Positions 17,370-24,334 of a stretch of DNA of 64,000 bases are shown piece by piece. Both the position numbers and the translations under genes were made by a program. The notes beneath the pieces were generated by a model. That model did no database searches. It saw only the letters and a list, made by a program, of their open reading frames with translations, and was not told the DNA's origin. This stretch comes from Rothia sp. (in: high G+C Gram-positive bacteria) (GTDB lineage: Bacteria > Actinomycetota > Actinomycetes > Actinomycetales > Micrococcaceae), in the NCBI RefSeq assembly GCF_030540545.1, contig NZ_JAUNVZ010000006.1:49714-113713 (forward strand), in the 5' to 3' direction. Positions within the stretch are counted from its first letter, which is position 1. The number at the start of each line of letters is the position of its first letter.

Positions 17370-17504
17370 CTGGGCTGTCTGCCCTTCGTGCTGACATACC
17401 AGACCTGGACCTTCTGGGTGTTCCGCAAATGTTTGCATGTGGATCACATTCCTGAAGCTCACGATGCCTACGAGTTGGCTGAGATGCCTAACCGTACCCG
17501 TTAG
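17370..17504 (+). pseudogene. Duplicated 3' fragment of cydB
   Basis: These 135 bp align without gaps to the last 135 bp of cydB (16185-16319), with about 12 mismatches (about 91% identity). Most are synonymous: the encoded tail FRKCLHVDHIPEAHDAYELA matches the CydB C-terminus at all but one residue. The fragment lacks a start and abuts lipoprotein 1 seven bases after its stop. The sequence after the stop (TAGCCAAGGTTTGTA) also resembles that after cydB (TAGCTAGGTTCGTA), so the duplication probably includes the terminator region. A divergent allele from a relative is the best source. Confidence 0.85.
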
Positions 17505-17538
17505 GGCTTGATGCTGGCAGTCTAGCCAAGGTTTGTAC

Positions 17539-17582
17539 ATCCCGGTGCCGTTTCCTCCTGGCGGGGTGGCACCGGGATTTTT
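17539..17582 (+). terminator. Terminator after the cydB fragment
   Basis: Arms ATCCCGGTGCC / GGCACCGGGAT (17539-17549, 17568-17578) and a T-run. Its core resembles the terminator of cydB, consistent with a duplicated unit. Confidence 0.8.
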
Positions 17583-17665
17583 GTGCCTGCTGATGCGATA
17601 TGTCTGACTCTTATCCTAGGTTGTTAAATATGTCAAGTTTTGGAATCATATTTAAGTGCAATGTG

Positions 17666-17693
17666 TTGACGCGCCCGCTTGGCGGGGTATAGG
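17666..17693 (+). promoter_or_regulatory. Promoter of the first crystallin-like gene
   Basis: TTGACG (17666-17671), 16-bp spacer, TATAGG (17688-17693). The start codon is about 160 nt further on, so the mRNA would have a long leader. Apart from this promoter, the 348 bp between 17505 and 17852 hold only the preceding terminator. Confidence 0.55.
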
Positions 17694-17852
17694 GTTGGGA
17701 TAACAATTTAATAAGGTTTATCTTGCTTGACAAGCATTGATTGACTTGTGTAAATACTGGGTTGCGCATGCTGCTGTGGATACCTCGTGCTATCAGTAAA
17801 TCGGGCACCTCTATTTCTTGGAGTGGTGGCGCATGAATGAAAGGTGAGGCTC

Positions 17853-18221
17853 ATGAAGTCTTACAAGAAGTTGGCTATTCCGGTAATTGCTGTGGCTTTG
17901 GCTGCTGGCATCTCCACCCCGGGGCAGGCTATTCATACCTATAATCATGCTGGTTACTGGGGTGGTGGTTTCCAAACCAATGACAACATCCCTACTTTTG
18001 GGGAGTTCTGGTGGGCTCCTTGGTATAACCATAACGACCAGACAAGCTCCATCGATTCAGAGAATCAGAACTGGATGGTGTACCAGGATTCCTATTTTCG
18101 GGGTCAGGCGCTAGACCTTAAAGGGCGTAATTTCTCGAATCTGGCGGGGTATCGTGAAGGTCTGCCGTGGTGGTGGGGTGGTGACTGGAATGACTCTATT
18201 TCCTCGGCTAAGCGGATTTAA
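17853..18221 (+). CDS. Secreted beta/gamma-crystallin-like protein 1
   Basis: Small exported protein of 122 residues. The signal peptide MKSYKKLAIPVIAVALAAG ends near GQA, leaving about 95 mature residues without cysteine and rich in Trp. Two copies of the Ca-binding signature (N/D)(N/D)xx(S/T)S are visible: NDQTSS and NDSISS, plus WMVYQDSYFRGQALDLKGR, a Greek-key strand pattern. This matches the beta/gamma-crystallin fold seen in the peptidase-inhibitor I36 (SMPI) and Streptomyces killer toxin-like families. An inhibitor, toxin or Ca-binding surface protein is possible. The ATG at 17853 has AAGGTGAGG close upstream. Confidence 0.75.
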   Translation: MKSYKKLAIPVIAVALAAGISTPGQAIHTYNHAGYWGGGFQTNDNIPTFGEFWWAPWYNHNDQTSSIDSENQNWMVYQDSYFRGQALDLKGRNFSNLAGYREGLPWWWGGDWNDSISSAKRI

Positions 18222-18254
18222 CGCATCGTCTAGTGTCCCATCGGGAGGGAGATT

Positions 18255-19088
18255 ATGCGGAAAACGGCTTTAAGGCTTCTGTTTGTAGTTTTTCTTGTGT
18301 CTTCTTGCGGTGTGAATCCGTATTCAAACTACGAGAAAGATAACTCGGCTAGAGCGATTCTTGATTATGAGCATAATAGGATTATTAAACCGCTCGATAG
18401 TTATGATCCTCATAGTCTGGTGCCCTATGGTAGTCGAGCCTCTGACATCCTATATGGTCAGTGTATCCGGCAGAAAAGCGGCATGGATCTAAAAGTTCCA
18501 CATGTTACCGGGTCGTTTTTCGGTCAGGGTCGCGAGTATGGTCTATGGAATCCAGAGTATACCTCTAGATACGGTCTATATGACCGATCGCAGGGGGTTG
18601 AGGGTAATAATGAAGAGTATTCATTGAACTACCAAAAGTATCGAGATGAATGTAAAACTGAGTATGTTGACCCTAAAATATCGGAATTGGGTGAGGTGTA
18701 TGTTGATACTCCTGTCTATGATGATATAAAAAATCAATCATACGGTGCTGCAAGCCATGATTCTGGATGGGGAAAAGCTCGTGAAAAATGGTTTGATTGT
18801 TTACGTGCTAAAGGGCTAACGCCTATAGGCGGAGATACGTCCTGGGGAGTTGTAGAAGAATCATCTCTTCAGATGTCTAATGATGCCCCTAGTGAAGAGG
18901 AAATCCGTATCGCTACCATTGAGGCTCAATGCTCCAAGGATACCGGTATGGCTCAGACCCTGGCTGATCTGGAGGCAAGCTATCAGGCTCCTCTGATTAA
19001 GAAGCATGAGGTGCAGTTGCAAGCTGAGTTTGAGCGTTACAAGGCTGAGAATGAAAAATTCAAGAAGTTCGTGCTCGACAACCAATAG
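18255..19088 (+). CDS. Paralogous lipoprotein 2 of the cyd-island family
   Basis: 277-residue homolog of the lipoproteins at 16532 and 19736. Lipobox VSSC ends the signal peptide. Shared blocks are NPYSNYEKDNSARAILDYEH, GQGREYGLWNPEYTSRYGLY, WFDCLRAKGLTP and EAQCSKDTGMAQTLADLEAS, followed by a charged helical tail ending KKFVLDNQ. The N-terminal two-thirds are diverged, the last 70 codons conserved. It begins 33 nt after crystallin gene 1, with GGGAGGGAG before the ATG, so the two are probably co-transcribed. Function unknown; an immunity or anchoring partner of the crystallin protein is a hypothesis. Confidence 0.8.
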   Translation: MRKTALRLLFVVFLVSSCGVNPYSNYEKDNSARAILDYEHNRIIKPLDSYDPHSLVPYGSRASDILYGQCIRQKSGMDLKVPHVTGSFFGQGREYGLWNPEYTSRYGLYDRSQGVEGNNEEYSLNYQKYRDECKTEYVDPKISELGEVYVDTPVYDDIKNQSYGAASHDSGWGKAREKWFDCLRAKGLTPIGGDTSWGVVEESSLQMSNDAPSEEEIRIATIEAQCSKDTGMAQTLADLEASYQAPLIKKHEVQLQAEFERYKAENEKFKKFVLDNQ

Positions 19089-19154
19089 CTGTGTGCTGGC
19101 TGGCTCGGTGGCTGAAAGATTCAATCTTTACTTAAAACTTTCTTGAAAAAGTAC

Positions 19155-19184
19155 TTGACTCTTCTCCTGAAGGGGGGGTATGGT
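19155..19184 (+). promoter_or_regulatory. Promoter of the second crystallin-like gene
   Basis: TTGACT (19155-19160), 18-bp spacer, TATGGT (19179-19184). The start codon is about 100 nt downstream. Confidence 0.55.
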
Positions 19185-19287
19185 AGTGTTGTGAGACACG
19201 AAGGATGCACTATCCTAAGTGACTCACTGCTATGTATTGTGCTCACACCTCTGTTTGGAGGGTGAGAGTTTGAGAAAGGGGAATCCT

Positions 19288-19653
19288 GTGAAGATGCCGA
19301 AGATTGTAGCAGCTGGTATTCTCGCGTCCTCTCTGGTCTTGGCCTCTGGGACTGTCGGTAATGCTGGTGGCTTCTATGAGAATGCAGGCTATACCGGTGG
19401 CGGTTATGAGACTGATAATGACCTTCCCAGCTTTGGGTACTGGTGGCAGCCTAAGTTCATCTCTCACAATGACATGACGAGTTCAATCCTGAGTCAGGGT
19501 CAGCATTGGATGGTCTACGAAGATGCTGGCTATGGTGGCTATGCTATGGATGTAAATGGTCGTGATTTTTCGAATTTGTGGGGAAACTACGAAGGGCGCT
19601 GGTGGGGAGCTGGAGATTGGAACGATAAAATCTCCTCTGCTCGCAGAATCTAA
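19288..19653 (+). CDS. Secreted beta/gamma-crystallin-like protein 2
   Basis: 121-residue homolog of the protein at 17853. GTG start at 19288 follows AAAGGGGA and gives a good signal peptide (MKMPKIVAAGILASSLVLAS, cleavage near GNA). The mature domain has HNDMTSS and NDKISS, both fitting the (N/D)(N/D)xx(S/T)S crystallin Ca clamp, and WMVYEDAGYGGYAMDVNGRD. It has no cysteine. It is followed 82 nt later by lipoprotein 3, repeating the crystallin-then-lipoprotein order of the first cassette. The longer frame from 19219 is unlikely because it would bury the signal peptide. Confidence 0.78.
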   Translation: MKMPKIVAAGILASSLVLASGTVGNAGGFYENAGYTGGGYETDNDLPSFGYWWQPKFISHNDMTSSILSQGQHWMVYEDAGYGGYAMDVNGRDFSNLWGNYEGRWWGAGDWNDKISSARRI

Positions 19654-19735
19654 CTAGATAGGTACACCGTATTCAGTCTAAAAATCTGTATGCGGTGTAT
19701 CTTCTGTTGATAACATGTAGATAGGGTGTATAGAG

Positions 19736-20572
19736 ATGAAGCATAAATTTTTAGCAATGTTGGGTGTTCTTTTGGTGGCTAGCGGATGTTCTTCTCAGCC
19801 TACGTTGGACTTGCCTCGTGACAAATCAGTACATGCAGCGCTTGATTACAAGAATAATAAAATTATTATGCCCATTAGTTCATATGCAGATTATGATAAT
19901 GAGGTGTATTATAACCGGGCTATAACAATTCTTTATGCTCGATGCTACGCTTCAAAGGGGGAGTCCTACTCGGCTGTTGAGCGTAAAAATCTCCAAGGCA
20001 CAGGTAAAGAGTATGGAGTCTGGAATCCTGAACATACGGTTAAATATGGCTTCTTTGAGAAGGTAGAGCAGGCAGAAGCGCTCGAAAATAATAACCGTAT
20101 TGTAGGGAAATATGAACGTCAGTGCTATGAAGAAACCGTCAAAAATCAGATCCTAGAAATCGGTAATTTTCCAAGTCGTGGTGAGACCTATCGAAAAATT
20201 GCTCAGGACTCCCATATTGCTGCAACGCAGCTTCCTGAATGGAAGGCAGCACGTGAAAAGTGGTTTACCTGCCTGCGAGAGCGCGGATTAACACCTCGCA
20301 CGGAAGATAGTGCGTGGACTTCTACTGAAGGATATAACATTGTGACCTCTCCTAAGATTGCTCAAGGTATTACAACTGAGGAGGAAACTCGTGTAGCAAC
20401 CATTGAGGCTCAGTGCTCTAAAGATACCGGTATGGCTCAGACCCTGGCTGATCTGGAGGCAAGCTATCAGGCTCCTCTGATTAAGAAGCATGAGGTGCAG
20501 CTTCAAAAGGAGCTGGATGAGTACAAAGCCAATAATGAGAAGTTCAAGAAGTTCGTGCTCGATAACCAATAA
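19736..20572 (+). CDS. Paralogous lipoprotein 3 of the cyd-island family
   Basis: 278-residue homolog with lipobox ASGC. It is the most diverged of the three in the N-terminal part (SQPTLDLPRDKSVHAALDYK) but keeps GTGKEYGVWNPEHTVKYG, WFTCLRERGLTPR and the conserved C-terminus. Its 3' end is mosaic: one 78-bp stretch is identical to lipoprotein 2, and the next part (75 bp, overlapping it) to lipoprotein 1, indicating gene conversion. It has low GC and AT-rich codons. The ATG follows a weak AGGGTG site. Function unknown. Confidence 0.8.
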   Translation: MKHKFLAMLGVLLVASGCSSQPTLDLPRDKSVHAALDYKNNKIIMPISSYADYDNEVYYNRAITILYARCYASKGESYSAVERKNLQGTGKEYGVWNPEHTVKYGFFEKVEQAEALENNNRIVGKYERQCYEETVKNQILEIGNFPSRGETYRKIAQDSHIAATQLPEWKAAREKWFTCLRERGLTPRTEDSAWTSTEGYNIVTSPKIAQGITTEEETRVATIEAQCSKDTGMAQTLADLEASYQAPLIKKHEVQLQKELDEYKANNEKFKKFVLDNQ

Positions 20573-20748
20573 TTATTAAGGTATAGATACCCATATACTG
20601 CGCTCACTATGACCTGCGGTATATGATGGAACTATAGCTCAAGACGCTCCCACCCCATGACGACACGGGAAGCGCCTTGAAAAAACACCGGTCGCTGCGG
20701 GACTACCCACCCGCAGCCTCCACTCTAGGAAAGAGACGGTGGAACATC

Positions 20749-21927
20749 ATGTCACACGCTCCGCAGGCAACCTCCACTCGGGAAACCCCGCAAGCAGGGG
20801 AGAAAGCGAGCCGCGCGCTCTCCTTCACCACGCGCATAGCACGCCCCTCCGTGCTAATCACTCTGGTTATTATTACCGTGCTCTCCCTAGCGCTCGCCGT
20901 ATTCTGGGGCACTCGCTACTCCGCCACCGGTCCCGACCCCAAATCCCAAGCGCAGGTTGTCATTCCCGTCTGGGCGCAGGCAGAAGAACGCGCCGTCAGC
21001 GACGCACTCGCGGTAGCCGGCACCACCAAAGCCGGAGAAACCGCCCCCATTATTACCCGCACCCAGGGCGAGGCGCTGCTCGTGCACCAGGCACAGGCAC
21101 CCGGTAATATCCTTACCCCCGGCGACTTCCTCGGATTCGTGGGTGCCGACCCCGTCTTCGTACTCAACGGTCCGCTGCCCCTCTACCGAGATATGGCGGC
21201 GGGGGATAATGGTGACGATGTGCTCGCCTTCCAAAAATCCCTCAATAATGCCGGCTACTCCGTACCCGAAAGCGGCACCGTGGATGACGCCACCCTGAAC
21301 GCTCTCACCCGCCTGTACCGTAAACACCTGACCAATATCCCCGCCGACGGTATTGACCACGTGGCGCGTTCCAATTTCGCGGTACTGCCCGCCGGCAGTC
21401 ACAAGATTACCGCCGTGGCATCCGTGGGTGCCCTGGTTAATGAGGGCAACCCCATTGCCACAGTGGAAACCAGTGAAACTTTCGCTGAAGCCACCGTGGA
21501 ACTCTCCCAAGCCAATAAACTGAGCGTGGGTCAGCGCGTAACCCTCAAAAGCAGTGTGGGCACCGTGCCCGGAAGCATTGCCTCCATTGGTGCCCTACAA
21601 AATGACGGTTCCAAGGGTGCAGTAAAAACTATCCGTATTAGTGCCGACGATAGCACTAAGCTGGTACCCGGTCAGAGCGTGTCTGTCAGTGGTGAGGGTG
21701 ATACTACCAAGGTGCTCGCCGTACCCATGACCGCCCTGCGCCAAGAAGCCGGAGCCAGCTATGTGCTCATTGAAAAGAACGGCTCCTCCACCGCACGCCC
21801 CAACTCTAAAGACCCGGGAGCAAAGCCCGACAGTGAACGCGTGGACGTACAGGTGCTGCGCACCGCCAATGGATACGCCGCCATTAGCGGCAATATCACG
21901 CCCGGAACGAAGGTGCTGCTCTCATGA
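20749..21927 (+). CDS. Membrane-fusion (adaptor) protein with peptidoglycan-binding domain
   Basis: 392-residue partner of the following ABC transporter. It has an N-terminal membrane anchor (VLITLVIITVLSLALAVFWG). The middle carries a peptidoglycan-binding-1-like helix bundle (GDDVLAFQKSLNNAGYSVPE, then TVDDATLNALTRLYR). The C-terminal half has barrel-sandwich and HlyD-like segments. This is the usual actinobacterial adaptor for MacB-type exporters. ATG at 20749 is used here; an in-frame TTG at 20677 with GGGAAG upstream would add 24 residues and cannot be excluded. The last 4 bases overlap the transporter start. Confidence 0.78.
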   Translation: MSHAPQATSTRETPQAGEKASRALSFTTRIARPSVLITLVIITVLSLALAVFWGTRYSATGPDPKSQAQVVIPVWAQAEERAVSDALAVAGTTKAGETAPIITRTQGEALLVHQAQAPGNILTPGDFLGFVGADPVFVLNGPLPLYRDMAAGDNGDDVLAFQKSLNNAGYSVPESGTVDDATLNALTRLYRKHLTNIPADGIDHVARSNFAVLPAGSHKITAVASVGALVNEGNPIATVETSETFAEATVELSQANKLSVGQRVTLKSSVGTVPGSIASIGALQNDGSKGAVKTIRISADDSTKLVPGQSVSVSGEGDTTKVLAVPMTALRQEAGASYVLIEKNGSSTARPNSKDPGAKPDSERVDVQVLRTANGYAAISGNITPGTKVLLS

Positions 21928-24107
21928 CACGCACACCGCAAGACCCGCGCACGCGCGCGGAACGCACCCCCGCAATTGAGTTGCGCGGCATTACCCGCAC
22001 CTTTGAAGGCAATCCGCGCCCGGTGCTCAATAATATTGATTTGACCGTCTACCCCGGGGAATTCGTCGCCATTATTGGCCCCTCCGGCTCGGGCAAATCA
22101 ACCCTGCTGAACGCTCTCGGTCTGCTGGATACCCCCACTAGCGGCGGCTACTACCTCTTCGGTCAGAAGACCGGGGAGCTGAGCGAGCGCGCACGCGATA
22201 AACTGCGCCGCGACACCATTGGTTTCATTTTCCAATCCTCCAATATGCTGCTGGATGAAAGCAGCACGGTCAATGCCGCCATGGGTTTGCGCGTGCAGGG
22301 CGTGCCGCACGCTGAGCGCATGGAACGTACCCTGGATACCCTGCGCTTCCTGGGATTGGAGGAGCGTGCCACCACGCGCACTAAGTACCTTTCTGGTGGT
22401 GAGAAGCAGCGCTGCGCTATTGCCCGTGCGGTGGCAACCCGCCCGCCCCTGGTGCTTGCCGATGAGCCTACCGGTAACTTGGATAGCGTCAATAGCGCCA
22501 ATGTGGTGGATATTTTACGCCGGATTAATGCTTCCGGCTGCACGGTGCTGGTCATTACGCACGACCCGGAGGTTGCCTCCGCCGCGCAGCGCGTAATCCG
22601 TATTGATGACGGTGTGCTCAGCGAAGAGAGCACTGCTGAGAACACGGTCGATACCGAACCCATTACCCTACCTCTGGATAATCGGACCCTGGCAGAGGTG
22701 GATCAGCGAGCCCTTGGAGCCCCCGGTATCCCCGCCGAGAGCTCTGCTCCTTCGCCCAAGGTCAAGCACGAGAAGGCATCCTTCTTCCAAGACGATAGCG
22801 TGGAGGCGCTCTCGGCACTGACCAGCCGCCCCCTGCGCACCCTGCTGCTGGGTCTCTCCTTCGCCCTGGGCGTGGGCGGTTTGGTTAGCGCCAGCAGCAT
22901 GAGTGAATCCGCCAACTATCAGGTGAATCAGCGCCTGCTCGGTAGCGAACAATCCACCCTGACCATTGGCTATAAAGGTGGGGAACCGAGCCAGATGCTC
23001 TCCACCGAGCGCGAGGGTGAATCCGCCACCGATATTATGCGCACCATTGCCAGCGTGCCCTATGTAAAAAACGCCTCCTATAGCTCCATTGTGGCGCCGG
23101 CAGATGTGCGCATTACCCGCCTGAGCCCCTATGAAGAAGAGCCTAAAACCGCGATTTCTTTGGTGAATATGTCCCGTGAGCGCCTGGACCAAATCGGGGC
23201 GCGCATTAACCCGGAAACCCTGCGCCAGCTGGAGTACATGAACTCCACCCTGGACTCTAAAGACCCGCAGGCGGCAGAAACCACCCGGCGCTATCGCGGC
23301 GCGATTCTCTCACTGGGTGCGGCAAAGGCACTGAGCATTATTCCCGAGTCTTCCGTGCCGGATCGCGTGCCAACTCCTCCAAGCGCCCAATCTGCTCAAA
23401 CTCCGGAGCCTAAGAGTCTGCAGGTGGGTGGTTTGCCGCAGCTGAATATGGACACGAGCATCTGGATTAATGGTGAAATGATTCCCGTGGTGGGTCTCTA
23501 CGACCCGGGCGACTCCTATGAGTACACCAATAGTGTGCTGGTGGATCCGGAGCTGCTGGTGCGCAGCGGCCACAGCAATGTCTCCTTTGTGGCTGAGAGC
23601 GAGCGCGGCTACGGCAAGGCTGTTGCCAAGGCTATACCCCTGGCTCTCAAACCCGATGAGCCCGGTAAGATTAGCGTGGAAGCCCCCAGCGACCTACTGA
23701 ATCTGCGCGCGACCATTGCCAGCGATTTGGGTCTGTACGTGGGTGTGCTTTCGGGAATCCTGCTGGTGCTGGCGTCCCTATCGGCGGCGACCGCCATGTA
23801 CCTTTCGGTGCAATCGCGCACTATGGAGATTGCCCTGCGCCGAGCTATTGGTTCCAGTAAGTGGCTGATTGCTCGTATCTTCCTATTGGAGGGCGCAATT
23901 TTGGGTGTGCTCGGCGGTTCCCTGGGTGCTGCTGTGGGTATGGGTGCAACCCTGCTGCTGGCTCAAACTCAGGGTTGGCAGGCTATTCTTTCGCCCGCCT
24001 CGGCGCTGCTGGGTATGGGTGTTGGGGCGGCAACGGGCCTGCTTTCCTCCGCTTATCCGGCGTGGGTGGCCTCTCGTAAGAACCCTGCGGATGCTATGCG
24101 CGGATAG
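21924..24107 (+). CDS. MacB-like ABC transporter, ATPase-permease fusion
   Basis: 727 residues. The N-terminal ATPase has Walker A GPSGSGKST (52-60), signature LSGGE (156-160) and Walker B LVLADEP (176-182). The C-terminal FtsX/MacB permease has a TM segment near TLLLGLSFALGVGG, a large extracytoplasmic domain and three TM segments at the end (LVLASLSAATAMYLS onward). Together with the adaptor protein it should form an exporter or mechanotransmitter of the MacAB type. Its substrate is unknown; lipoproteins, peptides or antibiotics are typical for the family. The ATG overlaps the adaptor stop. Confidence 0.88.
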   Translation: MTRTPQDPRTRAERTPAIELRGITRTFEGNPRPVLNNIDLTVYPGEFVAIIGPSGSGKSTLLNALGLLDTPTSGGYYLFGQKTGELSERARDKLRRDTIGFIFQSSNMLLDESSTVNAAMGLRVQGVPHAERMERTLDTLRFLGLEERATTRTKYLSGGEKQRCAIARAVATRPPLVLADEPTGNLDSVNSANVVDILRRINASGCTVLVITHDPEVASAAQRVIRIDDGVLSEESTAENTVDTEPITLPLDNRTLAEVDQRALGAPGIPAESSAPSPKVKHEKASFFQDDSVEALSALTSRPLRTLLLGLSFALGVGGLVSASSMSESANYQVNQRLLGSEQSTLTIGYKGGEPSQMLSTEREGESATDIMRTIASVPYVKNASYSSIVAPADVRITRLSPYEEEPKTAISLVNMSRERLDQIGARINPETLRQLEYMNSTLDSKDPQAAETTRRYRGAILSLGAAKALSIIPESSVPDRVPTPPSAQSAQTPEPKSLQVGGLPQLNMDTSIWINGEMIPVVGLYDPGDSYEYTNSVLVDPELLVRSGHSNVSFVAESERGYGKAVAKAIPLALKPDEPGKISVEAPSDLLNLRATIASDLGLYVGVLSGILLVLASLSAATAMYLSVQSRTMEIALRRAIGSSKWLIARIFLLEGAILGVLGGSLGAAVGMGATLLLAQTQGWQAILSPASALLGMGVGAATGLLSSAYPAWVASRKNPADAMRG

Positions 24108-24182
24108 GCTCTTACTATCAAGAGATAGCGAAGAGGCTCAATACCCGTCATAAAAGTGAATAACACCCTAATACTAGGCACT

Positions 24183-24229
24183 CTATCGCCCCGCTGACTA
24201 CAATTAAGAAGTAGCACGCGGGGCGATAG
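24183..24229. repeat. 12-bp perfect inverted repeat around a -10-like box upstream of cydDC
   Basis: Arms CTATCGCCCCGC (24183-24194) and GCGGGGCGATAG (24218-24229) enclose 23 nt including TACAAT (24199-24204). It lies about 105 bp before the cydDC start. The layout copies that at 10790-10835. Confidence 0.6.
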
Positions 24230-24334
24230 GCGTACCCCTGGCACGCCCCATATCCGGCGTGTGGAGCGGTACGTAGCGCGCAGTCAAGCATTCAGGACGC
24301 TTGCACCGGTGCCACCAGCGAAGGAAAGGTACAG

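Noticed and set aside
17280-17504. Frame joining the lipoprotein 1 tail to the cydB fragment as a new gene
   Set aside because: It starts inside lipoprotein 1 in another frame; the CydB-like part is better explained as a duplicated fragment.
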